NCBI GenBank assembly: GCA_964525935.1 | Contig: CAZGJZ010000010.1 | Span: 83,619-147,618, forward strand | Origin: UBA2377 sp964525935 | GTDB lineage: Bacteria; Verrucomicrobiota; Verrucomicrobiia; Opitutales; Opitutaceae | DNA: 64,000 nt | Direction of reading: 5' to 3' | Shown: piece by piece, positions 44,324-52,524 of the stretch | Numbering within the stretch: position 1 is the stretch's first letter | Layout: each line of letters starts with the position of its first letter | Made by a program: the position numbers and the translations under genes | Notes under the pieces: model-generated | What the model saw: only the letters and a program-made list of their open reading frames with translations | Database searches by the model: none | What the model was told of the DNA's origin: nothing

Positions 44324-44400
44324 ATTTTTTGTGCTAGGTCTTTTTGATTTCCCGTTTCGTATTATCATACATCACAAATAAAAATCCATTCATCCTCTAC

Positions 44401-45399
44401 CTACGACCCCAACATCGCGAGCGCCAATCTCTCCACGCGTTGCGACACCACGATGTCCAGTCGATTTCTCGCGGCCGGTCCCCTCTCTCTCAATCGATCA
44501 CACGCAACGTATCCCGCGTCCACACATGTGGCAACATAAGACGCGACGTCGCTCGAGAATTGGTCGTCATGAGCGTTCGCGTCGAATCGAAGAAGCGCCA
44601 CCACGTCGTTCACGACGTTTACATTCTCGTCGATGTCCTCCTTACCCCATCTGAAACGCACCTTGACGATTGCCACCAGCACATAAAACTTGAAATTGCG
44701 GTAATCTTCTCGTTCCGCCTCGGCGACGCGGCGTATCGTATCCGAATTTCCATGTTCACCCGGCGAAACGCGTCGCACGAGTTCGGGATTGTCCATATTC
44801 CGCAACAGTTGTGTGAGTGTCGATATCGCGCCTCGATAGTTCCTCGTCTGGACAGCATCCTCCCGCCTCGGTATATTTGCAGCCTTGAATTCGCGCCATG
44901 AGGTCGAGCCCGTTTCCCAATCGATGATGTAGAATCGTTCCGTATCGTCATCCCAAACGATGTTTCCGGAATGCAGATCGTCGTGCACGAGTCCGCATTT
45001 TTCCATATCGTCCATGAGCTTGTCGACCGCCTCAATCTGGTTCATATTCTCTTCAGTCTCCTCCGAAATCTCGACTTCGTCCTCTTCGATTTGTGAAACC
45101 GTGGGGCCCGAACACCTCATCATGACGATGATGCATTGGTCGTCGTCGTAGGCGTAAACCGGCGGGGCGATTCCCAAATCGGCAGCCAACTGTTGCATTT
45201 CACCCTCGCCCGGAACGTTGCCGAGTTTAATGAGGAGTTTCGGCCTATTTCGTACGAGGAAAATGTTGGAATGGAGCAAGTTCCCGAGTGTGTAGGACTC
45301 GCCGTTAACGACCACGACGTCCCCCGGCCTTTTCACCATCGGATCGTCGTCGTCGTCGATGACACCGTCGTCGTAATCGTCGTAGTCGTCATAGTCCAT
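44401..45399 (-). CDS. Protein-kinase-like protein with intact catalytic loop (332 aa)
   Basis: ATG at 45399 immediately behind TTCACAAATCAAAA. After an acidic start, GESYTLGNLLHSNIF stands in place of the glycine loop and LLIKLGN supplies the beta-3 Lys. The hinge-like MMRCSGP and the catalytic loop GLVHDDLHSGNIVW (HxD...N) follow, with IIDWE at the DFG position. This resembles small atypical kinases (RIO/ABC1/bud32 or viral type) rather than classical ePKs. The C-terminal 130 residues are helical. Likely Ser/Thr kinase; tandem with a degenerate copy. Confidence 0.75.
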   Translation of the reverse strand: MDYDDYDDYDDGVIDDDDDPMVKRPGDVVVVNGESYTLGNLLHSNIFLVRNRPKLLIKLGNVPGEGEMQQLAADLGIAPPVYAYDDDQCIIVMMRCSGPTVSQIEEDEVEISEETEENMNQIEAVDKLMDDMEKCGLVHDDLHSGNIVWDDDTERFYIIDWETGSTSWREFKAANIPRREDAVQTRNYRGAISTLTQLLRNMDNPELVRRVSPGEHGNSDTIRRVAEAEREDYRNFKFYVLVAIVKVRFRWGKEDIDENVNVVNDVVALLRFDANAHDDQFSSDVASYVATCVDAGYVACDRLRERGPAARNRLDIVVSQRVERLALAMLGS

Positions 45400-45446
45400 T
45401 TTGATTTGTGAATTTGATTGACGATTGATCGATTATGTGTTTCATA

Positions 45447-48400
45447 TCATTTCCCCTCCTCCTCCTTCTTCACCTCCTCAAACCCCCGCACGTAGGCGTC
45501 CGTCATCGTCGCTTCCGTAACATTAAAAATCGCATTCAACTTCCTGGGATCCGTGATGAAGAATTTGAGAATGGGTCTCACGGCCTTCTCGAGCTTGTCA
45601 AAGTACATTTTGTAGTTGACGTCCTCGGGTTTCACGAGAAAGGGCGCGCGCGCGGAATCGCCGATCTTCGCGACTTTCCCCAATTCGCGGTTGTGCACCA
45701 ACAAATACGGGATGCGATCCCCGAGTTGCGGACACTCCGTCTTGTCGATTTTCATCCACTCCATCACGGCGCGAATGTGCGGGAGCCGTTCGGGGAACGC
45801 GTACTTGTCGACGGGCCGCGTGAAGTTCGAGGTGAGGGTCAATTCAGAGACGGGGACGCGATACTCTTGGTGCTCGACGCGACTTCGGCGTTTCTCCTCA
45901 ATGAGTTTCTTGTCGGTGAGCGAATCGTCGAAAAGACGTTGCCCGCGAACGTCCTTCTCACTCGGGTGCGGTTTGAGAAGCGCGTGAATCGCGCGACGCG
46001 TGGTGGCCTCCAATTGGAACGCCTTTTGTTGCTTGGTGAGATCGAGGTGGAGGATGATGTCGACGTGTGAGGAGGCGAGTTTCGCGACATAGAGCGAGTG
46101 ATCGCGCCGAACGCTGATCCACCCCTTTTCCATCTTCTCGGGTTTCGAGGTGAGCGATTCGTATTTGAGGCCGATCGCCGATTTCTTCGCGCGAAACAGC
46201 GAGGGGTAAATCACGCACTCGAACGCGATCTGGAGTTCCTCGCCGAACAACTCGCCCTTGTTGATTGCCTCCTCCAATTTCGGTCCCAACTCCATCGCTT
46301 GGGCGAGGGTGGCCTTACGGACGCACACGAACGTGGAGTCCGTATCCCCCCCAATCACTTCCAGATCGAAGGGGTACGGCGAGGGCCTCGCGGTAATCAA
46401 ATCGTAAACCTTCATGATGCTTTGTCGCCCGAAGGCCGTGACGGTCTCGGCGACGTAGACGCACGATAGAACGCTCGTGGTGGCGCCGCACCCCCCGTAG
46501 ATGGAGTTCGCGCAAATCTTCACGGCGTTTTGCATCCCGTTCAGAACGGTCCATTTCGGGGAGCCCTTGGGGTGGGATTTCATTTGCTTCTTCAAGACAC
46601 TTCGTTTATGAAGAAGGCTCTCCAAGACGAGGGGGAGAAGGCCTTTGCGAACGTCTTTTCGTATGAACTCGTACCCCATCACGGATCGCGTCTTTTTGGA
46701 TTCCGGGACGTCGTTGACGGTCGGAAGCAGCGTGGTGGGACAAAGGTTGTGCTCGCGCATCTCGCTCGGGTACAACGAGGCGAAATCCAAACTGATGACG
46801 GGATCGACGTAGTAGTCCGCGACGATGGGAAACACCCACGCGCCCTCGTACCCCTTTTCCTTTTTCTTCCGTTTCGGTTTGTCGGTTTTGGTGGTGGTGG
46901 TGGTAGAAGAGGAGGAGGTGGAGGAACTCAAGGCGGAGGAACCGCGTTTCAACGAGGCGGACGGTACGGCAAACGACAGATTCCCTTGATTCCCGTGGTT
47001 CCCGCGCATCGGCATACCGTCCGAATCGGAATCGTCTGCGTCGTCGTCTTCTTCTTCATCCTCCGCCTCCTCCTCGATTTCCATTTTCAACGGTGGGGGA
47101 GGCGGAGGCGGAGGGGGAGGGGAAGGAGACGGGGTCGGTAACGCGCGGAATTGAAGGGTGGATTGAACCAATTTCGGTCGTTTCGTAGTGATGGTGGTTT
47201 CCGACGGTTTCGGTTTCGGAACCTCATCCCCCTCGAAAATTTCCACGAGTTTCTTATCGACGACTTTCAAATCGCGCATTCGGGGTGGAGGAAGACGTTG
47301 GACGAGATCGTGGAACGGGATTCGAAAATTTCCGGTGGATTTATCGCGCGCGTGTTTCGGTAAATTGATGAGTAGCGGCCTCGCGAACTCCTCGATGATT
47401 CGTGCCAATTGCATTTGTAACCCACGCCCCACGCGCTGTTCCAGCGTCACCCCGAAAACTTTCGATTCCGATTTCACAACGTTCAACGTCTCCATCAACA
47501 TCATGAGCTTGGCGGCGAGCATCGCGTCCACCACGCAATACTCCACGAGTTTTCTTTTGGCGATTTTCCCACCGTGGAAGTGATCGCCGATCTCCTCGTA
47601 CGGCATGTCGAGTTTCGGACATTTCAAAAGTTCCCTCGCGACGTAATCCAATTTGTACTCGCGAAGCTGTTTCTTGGACCGGACGAACGGCAACATGTCC
47701 ACGAACACGCGTCCTGGAATGTCCGCGTTGAAACTGCGTTTCCCGCCGCTCTGATTCGTAAAGGTCTCGCCCGTCGTGAGACTGCATCGGTGATTGATTC
47801 GACGCGAGATCCCGCACATGAACTCCGTATCGATTTTCAGAGCCTCGCACCGTCCGAAGATGTACGGCATGTCGAAAAACACGAGGTTGTAACCGGTGAA
47901 GACGTCGGGGTCGATATCGCGAATCGCGCGCGCAAACTCGAGAAGCATCTCCTTCTCGTTCTCGAGATTCACGACCACGAGGTTCTCCATCGCGGTCGTG
48001 ATCGATTCCAATTGAGCTTTCTCCGCCTCTGTGATGTTTGGAATTCCGACTTCCATCATCGCTTTCAACGCGCATGTGGTATCGACCTCGTCGCCCCACG
48101 TCAAACACACGATTTTCTCGAGCGGGTTCGATTCGGGGCCGTAGGACATCGCAATCGTCAGAATCGGATCGCGATGACACAGCGAGCTCTTTCGCTTCAC
48201 ATCGAAAAACGTCTCGATATCGAAACTCATCACCTTGAGGGGCTTTTGGGTACTCTCCTCCTCCTCGTTCGCCGCATCGAAATCGACGATTAAATCGCGA
48301 AAATCCACGACGTATTCTTTTTCGCACGTCGTGATTTTGTTCGCAGCCACCACCGGCTCGGAAACGGGAATCGTGATCCATCGCATCGAGCCGATTCCGA

Positions 48401-49166
48401 ACGCTTGAGTGGGGGGAGGGTTTCCGGATTTCACGGCGCGATCCACGGCCGATTCCACCGTCGCATAGAGAAACGCGGTCTTCGCATCGTTTTGGACGCC
48501 GGCGACCTCACACGGCCATCGACGCTTTTCGATGTAGCGATCGAGCTCGCGCTGGACGTCCGTGATGAAGTGGTGGTTCGTGAGACGCATCTTCACGTAC
48601 GATCGCGGGGTTTCCCAATACCCGTTGAGCGGGAACCCGGGTTCGACGTGCGCCGAGTCGGGAAACACCACCCGTTTGGCGTGGAGAACGGTCCAATCGT
48701 TGTATCGTTTCAAGATGCACGGCGCGGAGTTGAGAAACGCGCCGCCTTGTTGTTGTTGTTGTTGTTGCTGTTTGGGCTCGGGTTTTCGTTTGGCCGCGGC
48801 CTCCTCCTCCTCGTCCTCCTCGTCGTTCTCCTCGAATTTCTGCAAGGGATTGTAGAAGATGCGTTGGGCGTGTTGGCACGTACACCCTTGGCGCCGACAC
48901 GAGGGCTTGGCGTTTTCCCCGTAGAGTTGGAAGGGGTTGATTTTCCGGTTGAGTTCGTTGGCCAAATCGCGCGCGTCCCCGTCCCCCCACACACTTCCGA
49001 GAGGCAACTCCATACGAATCGTATAGGGTATCCCCTGCACGCGAACGCACGTCCCGTCCGCGCAAAACACCATCATCTCCTCATTCGGCCCTTCGACGAC
49101 GTCCACGACCCTCTTTTTCGGGACGAACGTCTCGGTTGAATCGCTCGGGAGATGTTTGTTTTCCAT
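45447..49166 (-). CDS. polB: DNA polymerase, family B (1239 aa)
   Basis: Complete replicative polymerase. N-terminal domain with an acidic/poly-Gln insertion (residues about 110-145). 3'-5' exonuclease motifs: Exo I FDIET at residue about 315, Exo II YNLVFFDMPYI near 424 and Exo III YCVVDA near 542. Polymerase motifs: A, DFASLYPS near 790; B, NSIYGGCG near 885; C, GDTDS near 940. A 100-residue low-complexity insertion (Pro runs, Asp/Glu, Ser) separates the exonuclease and palm. The C-terminus ends after the thumb, without the Cys-rich metal-binding motifs of Pol delta. Its start codon overlaps the divergent gene at 49152 by 15 nt, and no promoter motif is visible. Replicates the viral genome. 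Confidence 0.97.
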   Translation of the reverse strand: MENKHLPSDSTETFVPKKRVVDVVEGPNEEMMVFCADGTCVRVQGIPYTIRMELPLGSVWGDGDARDLANELNRKINPFQLYGENAKPSCRRQGCTCQHAQRIFYNPLQKFEENDEEDEEEEAAAKRKPEPKQQQQQQQQGGAFLNSAPCILKRYNDWTVLHAKRVVFPDSAHVEPGFPLNGYWETPRSYVKMRLTNHHFITDVQRELDRYIEKRRWPCEVAGVQNDAKTAFLYATVESAVDRAVKSGNPPPTQAFGIGSMRWITIPVSEPVVAANKITTCEKEYVVDFRDLIVDFDAANEEEESTQKPLKVMSFDIETFFDVKRKSSLCHRDPILTIAMSYGPESNPLEKIVCLTWGDEVDTTCALKAMMEVGIPNITEAEKAQLESITTAMENLVVVNLENEKEMLLEFARAIRDIDPDVFTGYNLVFFDMPYIFGRCEALKIDTEFMCGISRRINHRCSLTTGETFTNQSGGKRSFNADIPGRVFVDMLPFVRSKKQLREYKLDYVARELLKCPKLDMPYEEIGDHFHGGKIAKRKLVEYCVVDAMLAAKLMMLMETLNVVKSESKVFGVTLEQRVGRGLQMQLARIIEEFARPLLINLPKHARDKSTGNFRIPFHDLVQRLPPPRMRDLKVVDKKLVEIFEGDEVPKPKPSETTITTKRPKLVQSTLQFRALPTPSPSPPPPPPPPPPLKMEIEEEAEDEEEDDDADDSDSDGMPMRGNHGNQGNLSFAVPSASLKRGSSALSSSTSSSSTTTTTKTDKPKRKKKEKGYEGAWVFPIVADYYVDPVISLDFASLYPSEMREHNLCPTTLLPTVNDVPESKKTRSVMGYEFIRKDVRKGLLPLVLESLLHKRSVLKKQMKSHPKGSPKWTVLNGMQNAVKICANSIYGGCGATTSVLSCVYVAETVTAFGRQSIMKVYDLITARPSPYPFDLEVIGGDTDSTFVCVRKATLAQAMELGPKLEEAINKGELFGEELQIAFECVIYPSLFRAKKSAIGLKYESLTSKPEKMEKGWISVRRDHSLYVAKLASSHVDIILHLDLTKQQKAFQLEATTRRAIHALLKPHPSEKDVRGQRLFDDSLTDKKLIEEKRRSRVEHQEYRVPVSELTLTSNFTRPVDKYAFPERLPHIRAVMEWMKIDKTECPQLGDRIPYLLVHNRELGKVAKIGDSARAPFLVKPEDVNYKMYFDKLEKAVRPILKFFITDPRKLNAIFNVTEATMTDAYVRGFEEVKKEEEGK

Positions 49167-49970
49167 TCCTATTACGCGTTACCCACGAACGAGGACGATG
49201 TGGAGGACGACGGGTTCGTGGTGAAGAACGACTCCGCCTCGATCGACTCTTCGCTGTTTATCGACGAGGGCGAGTCGGAAATCGATAAAGAGTTGCGCGA
49301 TCTGCTGAAGGAGATGGAGGAGTGCGACGCCGTGGACGCGGAGGAGGAGGAGGAGGAGGACTCGGAGGAGGAAGAGGATGTGGAAAAAGAGGAGGAGGAG
49401 CGACGGAGAAAAAGCCGACGACGCCGGAGAAAGACGGGGGACAAGGTGGAGACGTTGCGACGAATCGTGAAGCGATTCGAGGCGTGCGCCAACGTCGAGT
49501 TGGAGGTAACCGACGATTGGAGCCACGCGGATTTATCGGAAACCGCCTCGGAGATTCGGATTCGTCGGATACGAACCGAGAAGAGTCTGAAGGCGCACCG
49601 TCGTTTGATTTTTTTTGTGAAGAAATACGCCCACGCCGTCCAGCGCGAGGCGCGAGGAAAGGTGTGTACCGCCTTCACGATGACGTGTTTGGCGGGAATG
49701 TGTTGGACCGGGACGTGGACGGTGTACAACTCACGAATGTCGCCGGCCAACATCGCGGGTCTGGTCTTCATGATGTGGATGACGATTGCGACGACGTACG
49801 CGACGGCGCATTCCATCTGGGTCTCGCACGCGAAATCGCGCGAGCTCCGCGCGGTGTTTACGTATCGTCGTCAAATCCTGGAACGGATCCGCGCGCTTCG
49901 AACGTCCCAAGAGCGAGAGACGGAGAATGAGCGGGAACGGAAACGGCTCGATGCGTTCCCCACAAGTTAA
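49152..49970 (+). CDS. Acidic/basic two-TM membrane protein (272 aa)
   Basis: ATG at 49152, overlapping the 5' end of polB on the other strand. Residues 10-75 are acidic (EEEEEEDSEEEEDVEKEEE), followed by a basic cluster (RRRKSRRRRRK). Two hydrophobic helices lie at about 170-190 (VCTAFTMTCLAGMCWTGTW) and 198-220 (NIAGLVFMMWMTIATTYATA). A charged C-terminal helix follows. No signal peptide. Function unknown; shared 5' end with polB suggests common timing. Confidence 0.68.
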   Translation: MFVFHSYYALPTNEDDVEDDGFVVKNDSASIDSSLFIDEGESEIDKELRDLLKEMEECDAVDAEEEEEEDSEEEEDVEKEEEERRRKSRRRRRKTGDKVETLRRIVKRFEACANVELEVTDDWSHADLSETASEIRIRRIRTEKSLKAHRRLIFFVKKYAHAVQREARGKVCTAFTMTCLAGMCWTGTWTVYNSRMSPANIAGLVFMMWMTIATTYATAHSIWVSHAKSRELRAVFTYRRQILERIRALRTSQERETENERERKRLDAFPTS

Positions 49971-49983
49971 CATCAATCAAAAG

Positions 49984-50006
49984 AAAAAAATCACAAATAA
50001 AAATCG
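49984..50006 (+). promoter_or_regulatory. Full-length promoter motif
   Basis: Seven A residues followed by TCACAAATAAAAATCG, 32 nt before the ATG at 50038. The same long form occurs at 19102 and 44371. Confidence 0.65.
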
Positions 50007-50037
50007 AGGAGCTCTCATTTTTCACCCTTCAACCGAA

Positions 50038-50358
50038 ATGACCAAAAAAGCCGAGCTCTGTGTCACCAAACTCTACGCCGATGAACCGCATCCGGACCAA
50101 GTGATGATTTTGTCGTGTTACGTCATCGACTTCCACCCCGTTGGATGGTTGAAGGCGGAAAAATCGGTGATGTATACCGCACGAGACCTCGATGCGTCCA
50201 TGGGCGTCATCGTGCGACGACTGAGAACGGAATATCGAAAGATTTTCAAACATTCCTTGTCCACGAACCCGGCGTCCGTGAAGGCGCAATTCATCATCCG
50301 TTACTTGTACCCGAACGAGGAGGAGCGAAAGAGTGAATGGGAATTCTCGCGCGACTAA
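50038..50358 (+). CDS. Unknown small protein (106 aa)
   Basis: Start at ATG 50038 downstream of the full promoter motif; the frame is open upstream only as antisense shadow. Small alpha/beta domain: MTKKAELCVTKLYADEPH, VMILSCYVIDFHP, DASMGVIVRRLRTEY. No membrane helix. Size and strand order recall the intron-nested small proteins, but no alignment is convincing. Function unknown. Confidence 0.66.
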   Translation: MTKKAELCVTKLYADEPHPDQVMILSCYVIDFHPVGWLKAEKSVMYTARDLDASMGVIVRRLRTEYRKIFKHSLSTNPASVKAQFIIRYLYPNEEERKSEWEFSRD

Positions 50359-50403
50359 AGGGAAAATCAATCACCGTCTTATTTTTTTTAAACAAAAAGC
50401 GTC

Positions 50404-51009
50404 TTACGCAGTCGACCCTTCCGTCTTACGTTCTCGCATCAATCTTTCCACCGTCTCCGTGACGGCCTGCAATCGCGCGCGTTCTCGCTGGTAACGCTTC
50501 TCCGACTTTCGCAAGGCGGTTTCAATTCTCTTGAGACGACGTTCCAACGCGGGAACCGTTTTGTAATGTTCGGTGAGAATGAGACTCGTCTCGAGTAACG
50601 CGAGTTTGCGATCGATCGCCTCCTGAACGCTCGCGTCGTGTGCGGCGGAAAACGAGGAGGGAATCCGCGTCGGCTCTCGAGGGGGTTCGACGACGCGACC
50701 CCCCTCGGCTTTCTCAGAGCTCGAGACCATCGTTTCCACCGTCTTCACGAGTTCCGCCGTCGGGGTGGTATCGCACGTCTCCTTCACCTGCGACAGAGTC
50801 CGGTATTCCGGGGAGAGCTGCGCGCCTTGGACTTGGACGGTCCCGTTGGTGAAGACGTTGATGAAGGCCTTTGCGACGCGCGCCTGCGTCCCGTTTTGGA
50901 TGTCGCGCCACTTCACCCCGTCCTTTCCGTAGATTTCAAGCAGTTTCAACGTGACGTATCGTTGCGAAACGCACGGCGGCGGGGGTGGAGTCGAGGAGGA
51001 AGTCGTCAT
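50404..51009 (-). CDS. Dispersed small-protein family, distant copy 3 (201 aa)
   Basis: ATG at 51009; motif TTGTCACAAGTTTTC upstream, shared with the divergent gene at 51060. The N-terminal domain (LKLLEIYGKDGVKWRDIQNG, AFINVFTNGTVQVQGAQLS, VKETCDTTPTAELVKTVE) follows the same order as copies at 28341 and 38480, with the FxNGxVxVxG hairpin. The C-terminal 90 residues are a coiled coil rich in Arg/Lys/Glu (ALERRLKRIETALRKSEKRYQ). Function unknown. Confidence 0.66.
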   Translation of the reverse strand: MTTSSSTPPPPPCVSQRYVTLKLLEIYGKDGVKWRDIQNGTQARVAKAFINVFTNGTVQVQGAQLSPEYRTLSQVKETCDTTPTAELVKTVETMVSSSEKAEGGRVVEPPREPTRIPSSFSAAHDASVQEAIDRKLALLETSLILTEHYKTVPALERRLKRIETALRKSEKRYQRERARLQAVTETVERLMRERKTEGSTA

Positions 51010-51059
51010 TGGCGGTCGTCGTGGAAAACTTGTGACAAACGATCACAAAAGCGAACCGA

Positions 51060-51614
51060 ATGGCGACGACACTCACAAAGATCGGCGGCGACGACGTCGA
51101 GTCTAAAAACCGATCCATCGATGCAAACGACGCGAAAATCGCGACGGGGGACTCAGCGGGGGACTCTGCGGAGGCCGAATCGGATCGAAACATTCGCGCC
51201 TGGTGCGACCAACGAACCTACGGCGTTTATAACCACACCATCGCGACGATTTTCGCCTTCTACTGCGTCAACACCGCGTCCTTGTTGACGTACGGGATAA
51301 ACATCTGGGTCATCGTCATGTCGTTCTGCATGCAATTCGTGACGTGCGCGGGCGTCGTTTTCTCGACGATTGAGAATGACGCCGGCGCACTCACCGAGAT
51401 TCCGTGGGGCGTTTGGGTACTCTATGGGTTGGGAGTCGTCACCACGATCGGCTCCGTCTTGATGGACGTCCTCGTCATTTCACACAGACTCGATGACGAC
51501 GATGCACCCGGTGTCCTCCCCATATACGCGTACGTATTCTCGGCGGTTTCATTGATTTGTTTCGTGCTGACCACGATTCATTTGCGCGAGACGAGAAGAC
51601 GACTCCTAAAGTAG
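51060..51614 (+). CDS. Four-TM membrane protein (184 aa)
   Basis: ATG at 51060, with GATCACAAAAGCG 8 nt upstream. The N-terminus (about 45 residues) is polar; four helices follow: HTIATIFAFYCVNTASLLTYG, IWVIVMSFCMQFVTCAGVVF, VWVLYGLGVVTTIGSVLMDVLVI and IYAYVFSAVSLICFVLTTI. Ends with a basic RETRRRLLK. MARVEL-like or tetraspan-like topology; no motif to name a family. Confidence 0.7.
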   Translation: MATTLTKIGGDDVESKNRSIDANDAKIATGDSAGDSAEAESDRNIRAWCDQRTYGVYNHTIATIFAFYCVNTASLLTYGINIWVIVMSFCMQFVTCAGVVFSTIENDAGALTEIPWGVWVLYGLGVVTTIGSVLMDVLVISHRLDDDDAPGVLPIYAYVFSAVSLICFVLTTIHLRETRRRLLK

Positions 51615-51642
51615 ATATAAAAAAGAAAAACATAAAGAATGA

Positions 51643-52446
51643 TCACACGACGGAAACGCCCTTCTCGACCGTCGGATGTTGGTGGAACCCGACGCAATTC
51701 AACGCAATCGACACGACGTTCGCCGCGCCCTCCTCGGAGATGACGCGATCGTATTGGAATTTCGGACGAAGCGACGGATCGGCTTTCATCTCCGCGACCA
51801 TTGCGGGGTTTTGCGATTTCCACGCGCGGTAGAGACGCATGCACTCCTCGCGCGTAAACGTCGCCGCGATGTCCGCGTTCAGCTGCGCGAACTTTGAGCG
51901 TTGGAACATCGCCCATTGGTACTTCACCACGTTCTCGTCCGTATTGGGTCGCGTGTTCCAACACGCGCGACACTTGTAATTACCGCTTCGCCACGCGGAG
52001 GGCGTGAAGTCCGCGCGGACGCGAAGGGTTTTGCACATTTTACAATACCTCGTCGCGGTCTCGCTCATCTCCTCGCGCCTCGCGTAGGTGAGCGTGCGGT
52101 ATTGGAGCATTTTGCGCACCTTGTCCTCGGGCGTCGCGCGCTTTCGCTTTCTCTCGGGAATCTCGGTTTCCACTTCCTCGTCATCCTCCCCCACCGCCGG
52201 AGGGTCTGGGAGAGAGGCGACGGCGGGGTCCACGGTGTAGGAATCGACCACCCCAACACCGCCGCCGCCGTTCAAGTGTCCGAAGGGGTTACAATACTCG
52301 GAATTGAAATCGTCGTCCTCGAGCGAATTGAAACGAACGCGCGTGACGCGGAGTACTCCGTTGGAGCGTTTGCGCACGCGAATCTCCTCGTACGGTTTCA
52401 AATCGTCCGGAATCGTCACGACGGTCGAGGTTTTTAATCCGTCCAT
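51643..52446 (-). CDS. Zinc-ribbon-like protein (267 aa)
   Basis: Start at ATG 52446, at the end of a run of A; the longer frame begins with a non-ATG codon. Residues 15-60 look like a beta domain (RVRKRSNGVLRVTRVRFNSLE); an acidic and basic linker with ERKRKRA follows. A C-x2-C ... C-x2-C module is present (RYCKMCKTLRVRADF ... KCRACWN), typical of a zinc ribbon or HNH-associated finger. The last 80 residues are helical (REECMRLYRAWKSQNPAM). Nucleic-acid-binding role inferred. Confidence 0.68.
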   Translation of the reverse strand: MDGLKTSTVVTIPDDLKPYEEIRVRKRSNGVLRVTRVRFNSLEDDDFNSEYCNPFGHLNGGGGVGVVDSYTVDPAVASLPDPPAVGEDDEEVETEIPERKRKRATPEDKVRKMLQYRTLTYARREEMSETATRYCKMCKTLRVRADFTPSAWRSGNYKCRACWNTRPNTDENVVKYQWAMFQRSKFAQLNADIAATFTREECMRLYRAWKSQNPAMVAEMKADPSLRPKFQYDRVISEEGAANVVSIALNCVGFHQHPTVEKGVSVV

Positions 52447-52524
52447 CTTTTTTTTTTGTTTGTTTGATTCGTTCAAAGGAAAATTCAAACACAACTGTTG
52501 TGAACGCCACAACCCATTCGACCG

